From the NCBI GenBank assembly GCA_943840615.1, contig CALSVI010000008.1, forward strand, positions 62,001-126,000: 64,000 nucleotides of DNA, given 5' to 3'. The DNA comes from an uncultured Luminiphilus sp. (GTDB taxonomy: Bacteria > Pseudomonadota > Gammaproteobacteria > Pseudomonadales > Halieaceae). Position 1 is the stretch's first letter, and each line of letters opens with the position of its first letter. Shown piece by piece: positions 27,280-37,208 of this stretch. Both the position numbers and the translations under genes were made by a program. The notes under the pieces were generated by a model that was not told where the DNA came from, searched no databases, and saw only the letters and a list, made by a program, of their open reading frames with translations.

Positions 27280-27801
27280 TCACTCGCTTAGGAGCGCCTG
27301 AATTCGCTCTCTTAAGACTTGCTCATCGCCTTTGCGGAAGCCGACGTGCACCTCGCGGATCAGTCCGTCTCGCCCAATAAGGTATCCCGAAGGCATGCCG
27401 GCAACGGCGAAAGCGCGCCCTGAATCGCCAGTTTTATCAATGGCGACCGGGTAGTCGACCGGATATCGAGCCAGAAAATCGAGCGCATCCTCATCGACAT
27501 AATCGACGCTGATCGCTACGACCGCAAAATCCTTGGGATCAAACTCCTGGCTCAATCGATTGAGTGCCGGCAGCGATAGCCGGCAGGGCCCACACCAGCT
27601 CGCCCAGAAATCCACGTAGGTCACGCGTCCGAGATTACTGGCATCAGTGAGTGTGCCCTCGCCATTGGCAATGACGGGCAGCGCCCACTCGGGCTGCGGC
27701 AGCGGCTCGTCGAGTGTGATGTGGGAACCACGTTCTGCTGAAGCGAGCGAGCTCAAAAGGAGACTGCCCAGCAGCAGCGCTGCGGTGAGCAGTCGAGTCA
27801 T
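27280..27801 (-). CDS. TlpA/ResA-like periplasmic thioredoxin-fold protein
   Basis: The 173-residue protein has a cleavable signal (LLTAALLLGSLLLSSLASA) and a thioredoxin domain with the active site WASWCGPC, cis-Pro in VAGMPSGYLI and the AlkyI hydroperoxide/TlpA insertion between. It probably reduces disulphides of exported proteins or apocytochromes in the periplasm. No cytochrome maturation genes are nearby, so the client is not clear. It lies downstream of HMG-CoA reductase on the same strand. Confidence 0.9.
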   Translation of the reverse strand: MTRLLTAALLLGSLLLSSLASAERGSHITLDEPLPQPEWALPVIANGEGTLTDASNLGRVTYVDFWASWCGPCRLSLPALNRLSQEFDPKDFAVVAISVDYVDEDALDFLARYPVDYPVAIDKTGDSGRAFAVAGMPSGYLIGRDGLIREVHVGFRKGDEQVLRERIQALLSE

Positions 27802-27837
27802 GATGTGGCCATTACGTGCATGCCTTTATCTCCCCGC

Positions 27838-29028
27838 CTAGCGGTTCCGGCCCAAGCGTTCATGGGCATCGACCCATTCGTTGGTGCGCGTCTTTTTATC
27901 GACGCGAGCTGCACCCGAGAGTGATAGTTCCCCGGCCACCACGAGTGCAGCGGCTATTTCGCAGAGTTTGAGGGCTTTGCCTTTGCCTTCGCATCCCATC
28001 ATGCGCAAGCACTCGCGTTGCGTCGGCAGGGCCGTGCCGCCACCGTAGGTCGCCATGATCAGTGCAGGTAGCGTAATCGAGAAGTAAAAGTCGCCCTTGC
28101 TGGTGGCACGCTGATAAGTGGTGCACTGATTAGACTCGCCGATGTTGGCCACATCTTGCCCGGTGGCGAGATAGAGCGCCGCGAGGCCATTGGCAGGATG
28201 GTTTGCGTTGTTCGAGGAGTTAGTCAGGATGGCAGAGAGCGTTGATATTTGCTGCCCGTAAGCGATTTGCTCCGGCGCTACCCGGAGGTGCTTCATGAGG
28301 ATTTCACGGGGTACCGTGATCTCAGCAGTCACTCGTTTTCCTCTGGTTTTTAACAGGTTGACCGAGGAAGTTTTCTTTTCCGTATCGAAATTGCCCGACA
28401 GCATGTAGTGCAGCATCTCGGGTCGCTGTTCATGAATCCATTCGCTGGCGATGAATGTGGCGCGGCTCACCATGTTTTGGCCAGCGGCATCCCCGGTCGA
28501 GTAGTCGAATCGGGTAAACACCATGCTGTGCACGTGGTAGCTTTCAATGTCATGCAGCTTGCCCACAGAGGTCGACGTTTCCGCTTTGGCTTTGATGGCC
28601 TCAAAATTGTCTTTCAGCCACAGCTGAAAATCACGCGCCTGCCGGGCGTTGCGGAAAATAAAAACAGGGGAGCGTTGCATGGACTCCTCAGATACGGTTG
28701 TCAGAACGCCGCCCGCCTCCCGAATCACCTTCATGCCGCGATTGTAGGAGGCCAGCATCGTGCCCTCGACCGTGGCCATGGGCACGTAAAATTCGCCCTG
28801 GGCATGCTCGCCATTGACTAGCAGCGGGCCGGCTACCCCAATGGGGATCTGTGCGACACCCCAGAAGTTTTCGATGTTGCTCTCCATCTCGCGGGGATCA
28901 AAGGAAAACTGCTTGGTATGGTCGAGCTTGGCTCCGGTCTGCTCCTCGATGAAGCGCTGCCGTTGCTCGACAATTTCCAGACTAAAGTCGTCCTCGTCGC
29001 TGCGCGGAATTCTATTCTTGTCGCTCAT
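27838..29028 (-). CDS. Hydroxymethylglutaryl-CoA reductase
   Basis: The 396-residue enzyme reduces HMG-CoA to mevalonate. The HMGR blocks are clear: ENFWGVAQIPIGVAGP, catalytic Glu88 in ATVEGTM, GDAAGQNMVSRAT, catalytic Lys in LLKTRGKRVTAE, Asp in ATGQDVANIGES, and a C-terminal His389 in DAHERLGRN. These features, with the N-terminal ENFWG block, look closer to class I (NADPH-type) than to the class II Pseudomonas mevalonii enzyme. Gammaproteobacteria normally use the MEP route, so this gene is notable, and no other mevalonate gene is in the window. Its ATG overlaps the repaired stop of the nitronate monooxygenase gene (ATGA). Confidence 0.95.
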   Translation of the reverse strand: MSDKNRIPRSDEDDFSLEIVEQRQRFIEEQTGAKLDHTKQFSFDPREMESNIENFWGVAQIPIGVAGPLLVNGEHAQGEFYVPMATVEGTMLASYNRGMKVIREAGGVLTTVSEESMQRSPVFIFRNARQARDFQLWLKDNFEAIKAKAETSTSVGKLHDIESYHVHSMVFTRFDYSTGDAAGQNMVSRATFIASEWIHEQRPEMLHYMLSGNFDTEKKTSSVNLLKTRGKRVTAEITVPREILMKHLRVAPEQIAYGQQISTLSAILTNSSNNANHPANGLAALYLATGQDVANIGESNQCTTYQRATSKGDFYFSITLPALIMATYGGGTALPTQRECLRMMGCEGKGKALKLCEIAAALVVAGELSLSGAARVDKKTRTNEWVDAHERLGRNR

Positions 29029-29991
29029 AATCCGTTGATCCGTGCCTTGGCTTGCTCATATTCTGCCGTGAGTTTCGCTCACATAATCTGCTGTGCTGCC
29101 GAGTGTTTTGACCGCGCCAATTCCCTGGCCGCAGCCCCAGATATTTTTCCAAGCTTTTGCGTCTGTGTTGCCGCCAGAACCGAAGTCCATTTTGGTTGGG
29201 TCGCTCTCGGGGAGATTGTTGGGATCGAGTCCCGCCGCTTCGATGGAGGGCTTCAAGTAGTTGCCGTGGACGCCCGTGAAAAGACTGCTATACACGATGT
29301 CATCTGCGCCGAAATCGACAATCGCCTGCTTGTAAGCCTGGTCTGCGTCGGCCTCTTCGGTTGCGATGAAAGCAGATCCAATGTATCCAAGGTCCGCCCC
29401 CATGGCCTGCGCCGCAAGCACCGCATCTCCCGTCGCTATCGACCCAGATAGCAGAAGGGGTCCATCAAACCACTCCCGAATTTCCTGTATGAGCGCGATT
29501 GGCGAGGTCGTTCCGGCATGCCCGCCGGCACCCGCGGCCACGGCGATCAGGCCGTCAGCGCCTTTTTCGATGGCTTTTTTTGCAAATCGATTGTTAATCA
29601 CGTCGTGAAGCACAATACCGCCGTAGCTGTGCACCATTTCATTGACCCACTCTTTAGCACCGAGTGAGGTGATGACGATGGGTGCCTTGAATTTCACGCA
29701 CATGTCCATGTCGTGCTTCAAGCGCGCATTCGACCCATGAACAATCTGGTTAACGGCGAAAGGGGCAGAGGGTGCGTCGGGATGGGCGGCGTCGTAGTCG
29801 GCCAACTCGGAGGTGATGCGCTCCAGCCATTCCTCTAATACAGGCTCGGGTCGCGCATTCAGCGCAGGGAAGGAGCCGACCACTCCCGCCTTACACTGTG
29901 CGATGACGAGATCCGGATTGGAGATAATAAAGAGGGGTGCTCCGACAACGGGTAATCTGAGCGCATTTTGTAAACTGGGTGGCAGAGCCAT
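29025..29991 (-). CDS. Nitronate monooxygenase / NPD-type FMN enzyme, one frameshift near the 3' end
   Basis: This is a TIM-barrel FMN protein of about 321 residues after repair. The FMN phosphate region is GADGLIAVAAGAGGHAG, with LLLSGSIATGDAVLAAQAMGA after it, and the N-terminus LRLPVVGAPLF is normal for the family. As read it stops at 29056; removing one T from TTT at 29073-29075 gives the more typical tail VSELTAEYEQAKARING and a stop at 29025 that overlaps the HMGR start. It oxidises alkyl nitronates or a related substrate. The ATG at 29991 follows AGGAGA. Confidence 0.9.
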
Positions 29992-30213
29992 AACAACATT
30001 CTCCTGGTGAGGCGGTAGTCAATTAGGGTGACGACGCTATCGCTCGGGGCGCGGCGAAGCAAGTCAGTGAGGCATAAGGGTGGTATTCAGCTGATCAATG
30101 GCCTGTGCAGCGCTTTCTTCAGCGCGCATAATGAAGGTGCACCCGCGAGTTATGGCATGGTATATGCCAGAACATGGGGTTGCAACGTCATCACGTCGAG
30201 CTTGGCTAAAACC

Positions 30214-31884
30214 ATGTACCAGCAGTACTTCGGACTCGTTGAACAACCCTTCTCCATCGCGGTAAATCCCCGCTATCTTTTTATGAGTGCCCGCCACCGT
30301 GATGCACTCGCACATCTGTTGTACGGGGTAGGCAGCGGGGGTGGATTTATCTTGCTTACGGGAGAAGTGGGTACCGGGAAGACCACGCTGAATCGCTGTT
30401 TGCTTGAACAATTGCCGGATAGCACCGACATCGCCATCGTTCTCAACCCCGCCTTGAGCGCCGTTGAGCTGCTGGCCACGGTGTGCGATGAATTTAATAT
30501 CGATTACCCCCGGGGCTCGGTTAGCCTGAAGGTGCTCACCGATGCCCTGCACCAGTTTTTGCTGAGTAATCATCGCGCCGACCGGCGCACAGTGTTGATG
30601 ATCGACGAGGCGCAGCACCTCGGTGTAGAGGTGCTGGAGCAGATTCGACTGCTTACCAACCTCGAGACCGACGAAAAGAAGCTGCTGCAGATTATTTTGA
30701 CCGGACAGCCCGAGCTGGCGGTCGTGCTGGCTCGCCCGGAGCTTAGGCAATTGAATCAGCGCATTACGGCGCGCTTTGATCTGACCCCGCTTGACGGGTC
30801 GGAAACACGGTCCTATGTTCGCCATCGTCTACAGGTTGCGGGTCTGAGCGATGGCAGGACGCTTTTTAATGAGTCGGCCTTGAGAGAGATCTATCAGCTG
30901 AGTGGCGGGGTGCCGCGGTTGATCAATGTTGTGTGCGACCGCGCTTTGATGGGTGCGTATGGCCGCAGCGAGTCGACGGTCTCGAGAAATCTGGTTCGCG
31001 AGGCTGCAAGAGAAACGTTGGGGTCGAGCTTTACCTGGGCGCGCAACGCAAACGGGGGCAGTTGGGCCGCTTGGTGGCGTCGAGGGGGCCTGGCGGGCCT
31101 CATCTTAAGTGCGGTGGCTATTGTCGTTCTGCTAGACAGGTGGCCGTTGGGGGCCGAGGCCGAGCTGCCGCGCGCTTCTTCAGCTGCCCAGCCGCACTCG
31201 CAGGCTCCGCCTGCGAGGTATGAAGACCCGCCCGCCGACACGCTCGTGTCTGATGACGGCTTAGATGCCTGGAGCCTCGGTCCTGATATCGCCGATGCCG
31301 CGTTATGGTCGTTATGGACGGGTGAGCGCCTTGAGGGCGACTTGTGTGAACGCGCTACCGAAAAAGGATTGCGCTGCGAGCGCAGCGACGCCGATGTGTG
31401 GGATGCGGTGGTGGAGACCAATCGACCCGTGGTGTTGAATCTGCGGCGTGAAAACGGATTCGCAGGCGCGTCAGTGTTGATCGCTATTGAAGACGGTTCT
31501 GGCCGGTTATTCACCGGCGACTCGATTTGCGACGTCTCGCTTCAGACGCTGGCATCGCACTGGCGTGGCGGTTTTCATTACTTGTGGCGGAGCCCTGAGG
31601 GATGGACGAGGCCCCTGATTCAGGGTGATCAGGGCGTGGTAGTGAGGCAGGTGGTCAACGATTTTTCGCGTCTCGACGGATTGCCACCCCCCCCTTTAAA
31701 TGTATTCACCCCCGCGCTGGCCGAGCGCGTTCGCCAGTTCCAGTCGTCGGTTGGGTTGGAGGTAGATGGCGTTATCGGGGTCCGGACCTTGCAGGCACTG
31801 CACGAACAGCTTGGCGAGAGTTTAACGCTCGCGGAGTCGGCCAGCCGTGCACAGGCGTTTTCTGGAGTTTCAGCATGTCGCTGA
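30214..31884 (+). CDS. gspA: GspA/ExeA-like AAA ATPase with peptidoglycan-binding domain
   Basis: The product is 556 residues from the ATG at 30214; the frame is open further upstream but family members begin MYxxYFGLxxxPF as here. It has Walker A GEVGTGKTT (residues 50-58), Walker B VLMIDEAQH and an AAA lid (SGGVPRLINVVCDRAL). One transmembrane segment follows (GLAGLILSAVAIVVLLDRW). The periplasmic part ends with a PG_binding_1 domain (VGLEVDGVIGVRTLQALHEQ). With GspB it helps insert the type II secretin through the murein. The start of gspB overlaps by ten bases. Confidence 0.92.
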   Translation: MYQQYFGLVEQPFSIAVNPRYLFMSARHRDALAHLLYGVGSGGGFILLTGEVGTGKTTLNRCLLEQLPDSTDIAIVLNPALSAVELLATVCDEFNIDYPRGSVSLKVLTDALHQFLLSNHRADRRTVLMIDEAQHLGVEVLEQIRLLTNLETDEKKLLQIILTGQPELAVVLARPELRQLNQRITARFDLTPLDGSETRSYVRHRLQVAGLSDGRTLFNESALREIYQLSGGVPRLINVVCDRALMGAYGRSESTVSRNLVREAARETLGSSFTWARNANGGSWAAWWRRGGLAGLILSAVAIVVLLDRWPLGAEAELPRASSAAQPHSQAPPARYEDPPADTLVSDDGLDAWSLGPDIADAALWSLWTGERLEGDLCERATEKGLRCERSDADVWDAVVETNRPVVLNLRRENGFAGASVLIAIEDGSGRLFTGDSICDVSLQTLASHWRGGFHYLWRSPEGWTRPLIQGDQGVVVRQVVNDFSRLDGLPPPPLNVFTPALAERVRQFQSSVGLEVDGVIGVRTLQALHEQLGESLTLAESASRAQAFSGVSACR

Positions 31885-32726
31885 TTCTCGATGCATTGCG
31901 TCGCTCCGAGCAAAGTGACACCCCCGCTGCTCAGGTGCCGACGGACCTCGGCCGGCAACGGCATCCCGCTGATCGCCGATGGAGGTGGTTACTGTTAGTG
32001 GTGTGTCTGGTGGCAGGAGGCATCGCAGGATGGCTGGGTCGTGGCGCAGGTGTCGATAAAGCGGCGACGGTAGATCTCCCGCATACGCCCAGCCTGTCGG
32101 GCGTGCAGCTCGCCGGTCCTGCTGCCTCTGAGCCAACAGAGGGGACGGCTGAGGCTGTGATCGCGACCACCGAGGGTGCAAGGCGGGCTTCGGTGGAAAT
32201 GAGTGAACTGGCGGCTAATCGTCCTGAGACGACCGATTCGCGACCGAGAAAAAAGGATGTGCAGATCGCAGCGCTGCATCAACAGATGTGGGCTGATGCG
32301 GCGTCAAATCCTTCGCCAGACCAGGCGGCCTCGGTGTCTGACAGTAGTTGGCGCGATCAGAACGAGGCGCGAGAGGTTGAAGCGGCGGGAGCGAATGCCT
32401 CCTCTATCGCGCCGCCCATTGATTTGGCAGCAGCGATGGAGCGTGCGGCGAGGGAGCTGGGTGAGACCTCGCTCATCCCGCATTCTGCCGTGTTATTGGA
32501 GAACCTCTCTCAGCAACAAAAGGATCAAGTGCCCACCATTGTTTATACCGAGCATGATTTTCAGGAGAACGGATCCTCGACAGTCGAGCTTAATCGGAGC
32601 CGTCTGAGGGTCGGTCAGCGTGCGGGCCCGGTTACAGTCAACGAAATCTTGCCCGACAGCGTCGTTTTAAGGGTCAGTGGTATTACGTTTCGACTGCGTG
32701 CCCTCAATACCTGGGTCAATCTCTAA
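31875..32726 (+). CDS. gspB: General secretion pathway protein B-like
   Basis: The 283-residue bitopic protein starts MSLILDALRRSEQ, the usual GspB opening. It has one transmembrane helix (WLLLVVCLVAGGIAGWLG, about residues 39-56), a long low-complexity periplasmic linker and a C-terminal GspB domain (LRVGQRAGPVTVNEILPDSV, LRALNTWVNL). It pairs with GspA in the inner membrane for assembly of the GspD secretin. Other gsp genes are not in this window. It converges on the alkaline phosphatase gene. Confidence 0.92.
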   Translation: MSLILDALRRSEQSDTPAAQVPTDLGRQRHPADRRWRWLLLVVCLVAGGIAGWLGRGAGVDKAATVDLPHTPSLSGVQLAGPAASEPTEGTAEAVIATTEGARRASVEMSELAANRPETTDSRPRKKDVQIAALHQQMWADAASNPSPDQAASVSDSSWRDQNEAREVEAAGANASSIAPPIDLAAAMERAARELGETSLIPHSAVLLENLSQQQKDQVPTIVYTEHDFQENGSSTVELNRSRLRVGQRAGPVTVNEILPDSVVLRVSGITFRLRALNTWVNL

Positions 32727-32761
32727 GCGTGCGGTCGAGATCGACCCGGTGGGTCTCGCGC

Positions 32762-34170
32762 CTACTCGAGCGCTGGGGTGGTTATCTCGCCCACCGCGGG
32801 TTCCTCAAACAGGAAGGCGCTCATGGCATCGTGGACTTCGCGCTGGCGAAGAAAAGGTTTGAGCCAAAGCCCGCCGACTTCGTTTGCAAACAGCGGAACG
32901 TTCGCCCCCGTGTGCTCCTCACTAAAGCCATTATTCGTTGCGTAGTTAATGCGCATTATTCCGCCCTCGGGGGTGATCACTCTGGCCGTTAGGCCCGGTG
33001 AATAAATCGGAATAGGGTAGTGCGAGTAAAGACTGGGCTCGGGCAGTATCTGCGCGGCTTGTGCGTGATCTGCGGTGACAATAACCGCCGTATTGCCCTG
33101 TGCGGTGGCAAAATCTAAGGAAAGCGAGAGGGCCTCTTCGAGCTGTTCAATCTCTCCTATCGAGCCGCAGGGGTTGCGCTTATGGGATTCCTTATCAATC
33201 GACGCTGATTCAATCATGAGAAAGAACCCTCGCTCGTTATCAGCGGAAAGGTGACGCAGCGCTAGGCGGGTCATACTGGCGAGGGAGGGAGTGCCCGCAT
33301 AGTCTGGGTTCGTCTCGCAGTGCATGGGTTCGGGCTCTTGCGCATCGCCGAGATAATCGGACAGGCGGTGCAGCCAGCTGGTCTCGGTCGGCTCACCGAC
33401 CCTGGCGTCGGTGCCGCGCCACCTGACTTCGAGCGTCTCCTCATCAAACGTGCCGATAAGCGGTTTCTCGCTCGCGACGCTGTCCAGATTCGTGTCGCGG
33501 TCCAGGACTTGATATCCGCGACTAAGGGCCATATTCGCGAACTGACTCCCCGTCGATGGTGGTTTGTTTCAGAAACTTGGTGCCGCCGCCGAGCAAAACC
33601 TGCGCGCCGCTGTCGAGTAACTGTTCAATGATGGAGCCGGGACCACCGTTGTCCCGCGCGTCGCTTAGGCACGCTGGCTGGGGAATGCCGTAATAGGTGC
33701 TGCCCAAAACTTCCTCTGGGCCTTCGCAGCTCCGGGCGGAAACATGTGCAAGAAACGACGCGGGTGTCGCATCTGTCAGTGAAGACGTGGTGACCAGCCC
33801 GACCCGAAATTGCTTTTGGAGCGCTCGTTCGGCGATGGTAGGAAGGTCCTCATCGTCAATGTCGGTGGCGATCCTGCCAATATGGGTGATGCCGCCGGTA
33901 GCCAGTGAGGTGGCGGTATTGGCCGAGTCGGCCACGTAGAGGGGGGTCGCCTGAGGCGGATAGCGTTTCTACCTGAACTGACGCGCGAAAGGGCAGCCTA
34001 TCGACGCCCAGCTTGCCGCTCATGCCCGCCAGATAGTTGCGTCCCATCGTGACATGCTGGTCATCAAAGCCATCACCAATAATGAGAATGACATTTCTGT
34101 TGTCCGCCTGAAGCGCGCCGGGCGTTAAAAAAAAGATCAGTGCAATAATCAGTCGTGTCGATCGATTCAT
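32762..34170 (-). CDS. PhoA-type alkaline phosphatase, two frameshifts
   Basis: The ATG at 34170 begins a signal peptide (LIIALIFFLTPGALQA). Removing one base from the G run at 33941-33946 joins the metal-binding start (NVILIIGDGFDD) to YVADSANTATSLATGG, which carries the nucleophile Ser; a second extra base near 33540 joins the rest. The repaired enzyme is about 468 residues. Metal ligands include Glu/Asp in MIESASIDKESH, the TADHAQ Asp-His and His in FSEEHTGANVP. It releases phosphate from esters in the periplasm. It diverges from the ammonium transporter gene; no Pho box was identified. Confidence 0.88.
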
Positions 34171-34270
34171 AGCGGTGCTGCTGCAGGCGATAGAAGCGTG
34201 GAGGATAGTCCCCAATGATGACATTCTCAATCCAGCTGGGACCCGGCACTTGGGCTAAGGCGTCTGCCTG

Positions 34271-34285
34271 TGGCACACTTCTGCA
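34271..34285 (+). promoter_or_regulatory. Possible sigma-54 promoter of the ammonium transporter gene
   Basis: TGGCACACTTCTGCA resembles the -24/-12 element TGGCAC-N5-TTGCA and ends 31 bases before the ATG at 34316, a normal leader position. The GG-to-GC spacing is nine bases rather than the required ten, so either the element is not functional or a base is missing, as happens elsewhere in this sequence. NtrC/sigma-54 control of amtB is usual in proteobacteria. Confidence 0.35.
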
Positions 34286-34315
34286 CATCTATCAGCTCCT
34301 CAAGGAATACGATTT

Positions 34316-35626
34316 ATGTCCGCATATGCTAGCCGAGTGCTTTTCGCCCTGATGGGGCCGGTCCTCTTGAGTGCTCCCGCTATGGCGGACGATCTTTCAG
34401 GTGCTGATACGGCATGGATGCTGACCTCGACTGCCCTCGTCCTGTTCATGACGATTCCCGGGCTATCCCTGTTCTATGCGGGGCTGGTGAGGGTTAAGAA
34501 TGCGCTGTCCGTATTGATGCAGTGTTTCGCACTGACGGCGCTCATGTCGGTGCTGTGGTTCGTCGTGGGTTACACGCTCGCTTTCGGCTCGGCAGGGGTA
34601 GAGCAAGGTCCGTGGATTGGGGATCTAGGCAACCTGTTTCTCGCGAAAGTATCGATGGACAGCATGAGTGGATCGATCCCTGAGACGCTATTTGTCATGT
34701 TTCAGCTCACCTTTGCGGTGATTACGCCCGCTTTGATCGTGGGTGGTTTTGCCGAGCGTATGCGGTTCTCTGCAATGCTCATCTTCAGCTCACTATGGCT
34801 GATTCTGGTATATGCCCCCATCTGTCACTGGGTATGGGGCGGGGGTTGGCTGGGTGAAATGGGCCTTCAGGATTTTGCCGGCGGCGCTGTCGTTCATATC
34901 ACGGCAGGGGTTGCTGCGCTGATTGCAGCAATGTCCTTGGGGAGCCGAAAGGGCTTTGGGCAAACGGCCATGCCCCCACACAATCTGACGATGACGGTCA
35001 CGGGGGCGGGTATGCTCTGGGTGGGGTGGTTCGGTTTTAATGCCGGGTCAGCCGTTGCGGCGGATAATAGTGCGGCCATGGCCATGCTGGTGACGCATCT
35101 TTCGGCCGCATGCGGCTCATTGGCCTGGATGACCATGGAGTGGCTTCGTCATGGTAAGCCCTCGGTGCTTGGGATTGTGACCGGCATGGTTGCCGGGCTC
35201 GGTACCATTACGCCTGCCTCAGGGTCGGTGGGTCCTGCGGGCGCAGTCGTGATCGGCCTTTCGGCCGGGGTAGTGTGCTATTTCGCGACCATCACCCTCA
35301 AAAATCGACTCGGCGTGGATGACAGTCTGGATGTCTTTCCGGTTCATGGGGTAGGCGGCATGCTTGGACTGATCATGGCCGGGATTTTCTGTTCCCCCTC
35401 ACTGGGGTTATTCAGCGGCAACGGTTTTTCAGATGGCGTTGAAGGCATCGCGGGGCAGCTGGGCATTCAGCTCACGGGCATCGGGGCGACATTCGCCTAT
35501 ACCGCTGTGGTGACTTGGATCTTGCTTCGTGTGGTGAACGTCATGGTCTCTCTGCGCGTCGATCAGGAAGACGAGACCGCCGGGCTGGATATCGTTTTGC
35601 ACGATGAACGCGGCTACGACATGTGA
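34316..35626 (+). CDS. amtB: Ammonium transporter (Amt/Rh family)
   Basis: The 436-residue membrane protein has a cleavable N-terminal signal (VLFALMGPVLLSAPAMA) and eleven predicted helices. The family signature region and twin pore histidines are visible: His in GGAVVHITAGVAALI and His in VFPVHGVGGMLG. It moves ammonium into the cell when nitrogen is scarce. The PII partner glnK, often adjacent, is not here. Its stop is 12 bases from the convergent ppx stop. Confidence 0.95.
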   Translation: MSAYASRVLFALMGPVLLSAPAMADDLSGADTAWMLTSTALVLFMTIPGLSLFYAGLVRVKNALSVLMQCFALTALMSVLWFVVGYTLAFGSAGVEQGPWIGDLGNLFLAKVSMDSMSGSIPETLFVMFQLTFAVITPALIVGGFAERMRFSAMLIFSSLWLILVYAPICHWVWGGGWLGEMGLQDFAGGAVVHITAGVAALIAAMSLGSRKGFGQTAMPPHNLTMTVTGAGMLWVGWFGFNAGSAVAADNSAAMAMLVTHLSAACGSLAWMTMEWLRHGKPSVLGIVTGMVAGLGTITPASGSVGPAGAVVIGLSAGVVCYFATITLKNRLGVDDSLDVFPVHGVGGMLGLIMAGIFCSPSLGLFSGNGFSDGVEGIAGQLGIQLTGIGATFAYTAVVTWILLRVVNVMVSLRVDQEDETAGLDIVLHDERGYDM

Positions 35627-35637
35627 AGAGTGGGTGC

Positions 35638-37129
35638 TCAGCTCGCGTTGAGCACCACCGAAATACCCAGCTTTTCCATCGCCGGTGCGCTTTGCTGAAG
35701 TTCCCAGATCGTTAGGGGGTGGTCCGTTCCCCAGCGCTCGGGGAAGGCGAGGGTGATGGTTTCCTCGTCAGCCGACACGCTTAGATCGGGTAGGCTTCCA
35801 GCGCCTCTACATGCTTCAAGATGACTGCAAGGCGGAGCAACACCATCATTCGGGCTACGGTACGGCGTTTCTTTTTGGCGACCGGCTCCAGCAATTCTAG
35901 ACGAGGCTTACCTTTCAGCCCTGCTATCAGGGCTGCCATGACTTCCTGATCCTGCTGTGCGAAGCCGGGCAGGTCCGTATTGAGTACCAAGTACGCCGAG
36001 TGCTGCGAGTAGCTCTTCTGGGACACCGCGACTCCGATCTCGTGGAGCGCGCCTGCCCATTCGAGTAGCTCAATATCGTGGCTATCAAGCTGCCAGATAT
36101 CTCGTGTCGCCTCGGCCAGCAGAGCGACCCTGTGTGTGACGAGATCTGCAATGGTTTGGTCGGCAGAGTAGCGCTGTTGCATGGCTGAAATCGTGCGGTT
36201 GCGGACGTCCTCGTGGCTGAATCTTCCGATCAGGTCATAGATGACCCCCTCACGCAACGCCCCCATGGATGTCCGCATTAGGGAGATTTGCAGCCCGTCA
36301 AAAATGCCCATGGTGATGGCCAGGCCAGCCGTCACAACGCCCTTGCGCGTCTCGCTAAGACCGGCGAGGTCAATCTCGTCAATGTGGCGAAACCCGAGAA
36401 GTTTTTTTCGCAGTTTTGTGAGCGAATCGCGATCAATGCCGTCTTCTCGCCAGCCCGCGGTCACGATGAGACCTCTCGATCGCGCGCAAGGTGCCGGACG
36501 AACCCACTGCCTCTTGCCAAAATTCTCTGTGGTAGTTGCGGCGGATGTGCGAGACCTCGATTCGGGCGCGATGATAGGCGGCGTCAAATCGCTCTTTGTT
36601 GAGTTGTCCGTCGGGGAAAAATGCCTCGCCGTAAGAAACGCAGCCCATTTGTAAGCTCTCGAGCCGCATTGGCTCAAAGCGCTCGCCCAGGATAAATTCA
36701 GTGCTACCTCCACCGATATCCACCACCAAACGCGTATCTTCGTCGTCAGAGAGGGTGTGCGCGACGCCCAGATAGATCAAGCGCGCTTCTTCTCTCCCGT
36801 AAATCACATCGATAGGCACCCCAGAATCTGCTCGGCGGGTTCGATGAAGTCCTGGCGATTTTTCGCACGGCGCAGCGCATTGGTGCCAACGACCCTGATC
36901 TTTGCTGGAGCAGTACTGTCAATGAGCTGCTTGAACCGCTCAAGGCAAGTCAATCCGCGTTTGATCGCCCCGGCCGTGAGCATTCGCGGAACGAGATGTC
37001 TCCCCCAGCTGCACTTTTTCGGCCAGTGCATGAACTCGGCCTCAACTCGCCGAAATCGGATTTGGCGATCATCAGATGAAAAGAGTTGCTGCCGAGGTCA
37101 ATGGCAGCTAAGCAGCGTATCGGATCCAT
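35638..37129 (-). CDS. ppx: Exopolyphosphatase (Ppx/GppA family), five frameshifts
   Basis: The repaired protein is about 497 residues. It starts MDPIRCLAAIDLGSNSFHLM at 37129 (phosphate-1 motif of the ASKHA fold), continues KIRVVGTNALRRAKN, GREEARLIYLGV, VDIGGGSTEF (phosphate-2) and an HD-like C-terminal domain (ELLEWAGALHEIGVAVS). The C-terminus, SADEETITLAFPERWGTDHP, ends at 35638. Breaks lie near 37036, 37003-37007, 36819-36822 (a lost base), 36474 and 35793 (a lost base). It removes terminal phosphate from polyphosphate, or converts pppGpp if it is a GppA. It follows alr on the same strand after 79 bases. Confidence 0.88.
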
Positions 37130-37208
37130 TTTTGTTATGCGCCATGAGTGGAGTAGGCCGCCGCTCGTGGCCGAGTAAAGGCGTGAGTGACTGCAACGCT
37201 TTTGAGGT

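Noticed and set aside
30064-30825. 253-codon open frame on the minus strand opposite gspA
   Set aside because: gspA on the plus strand has Walker A and B motifs and a complete domain order; the antisense frame shows no recognisable protein.
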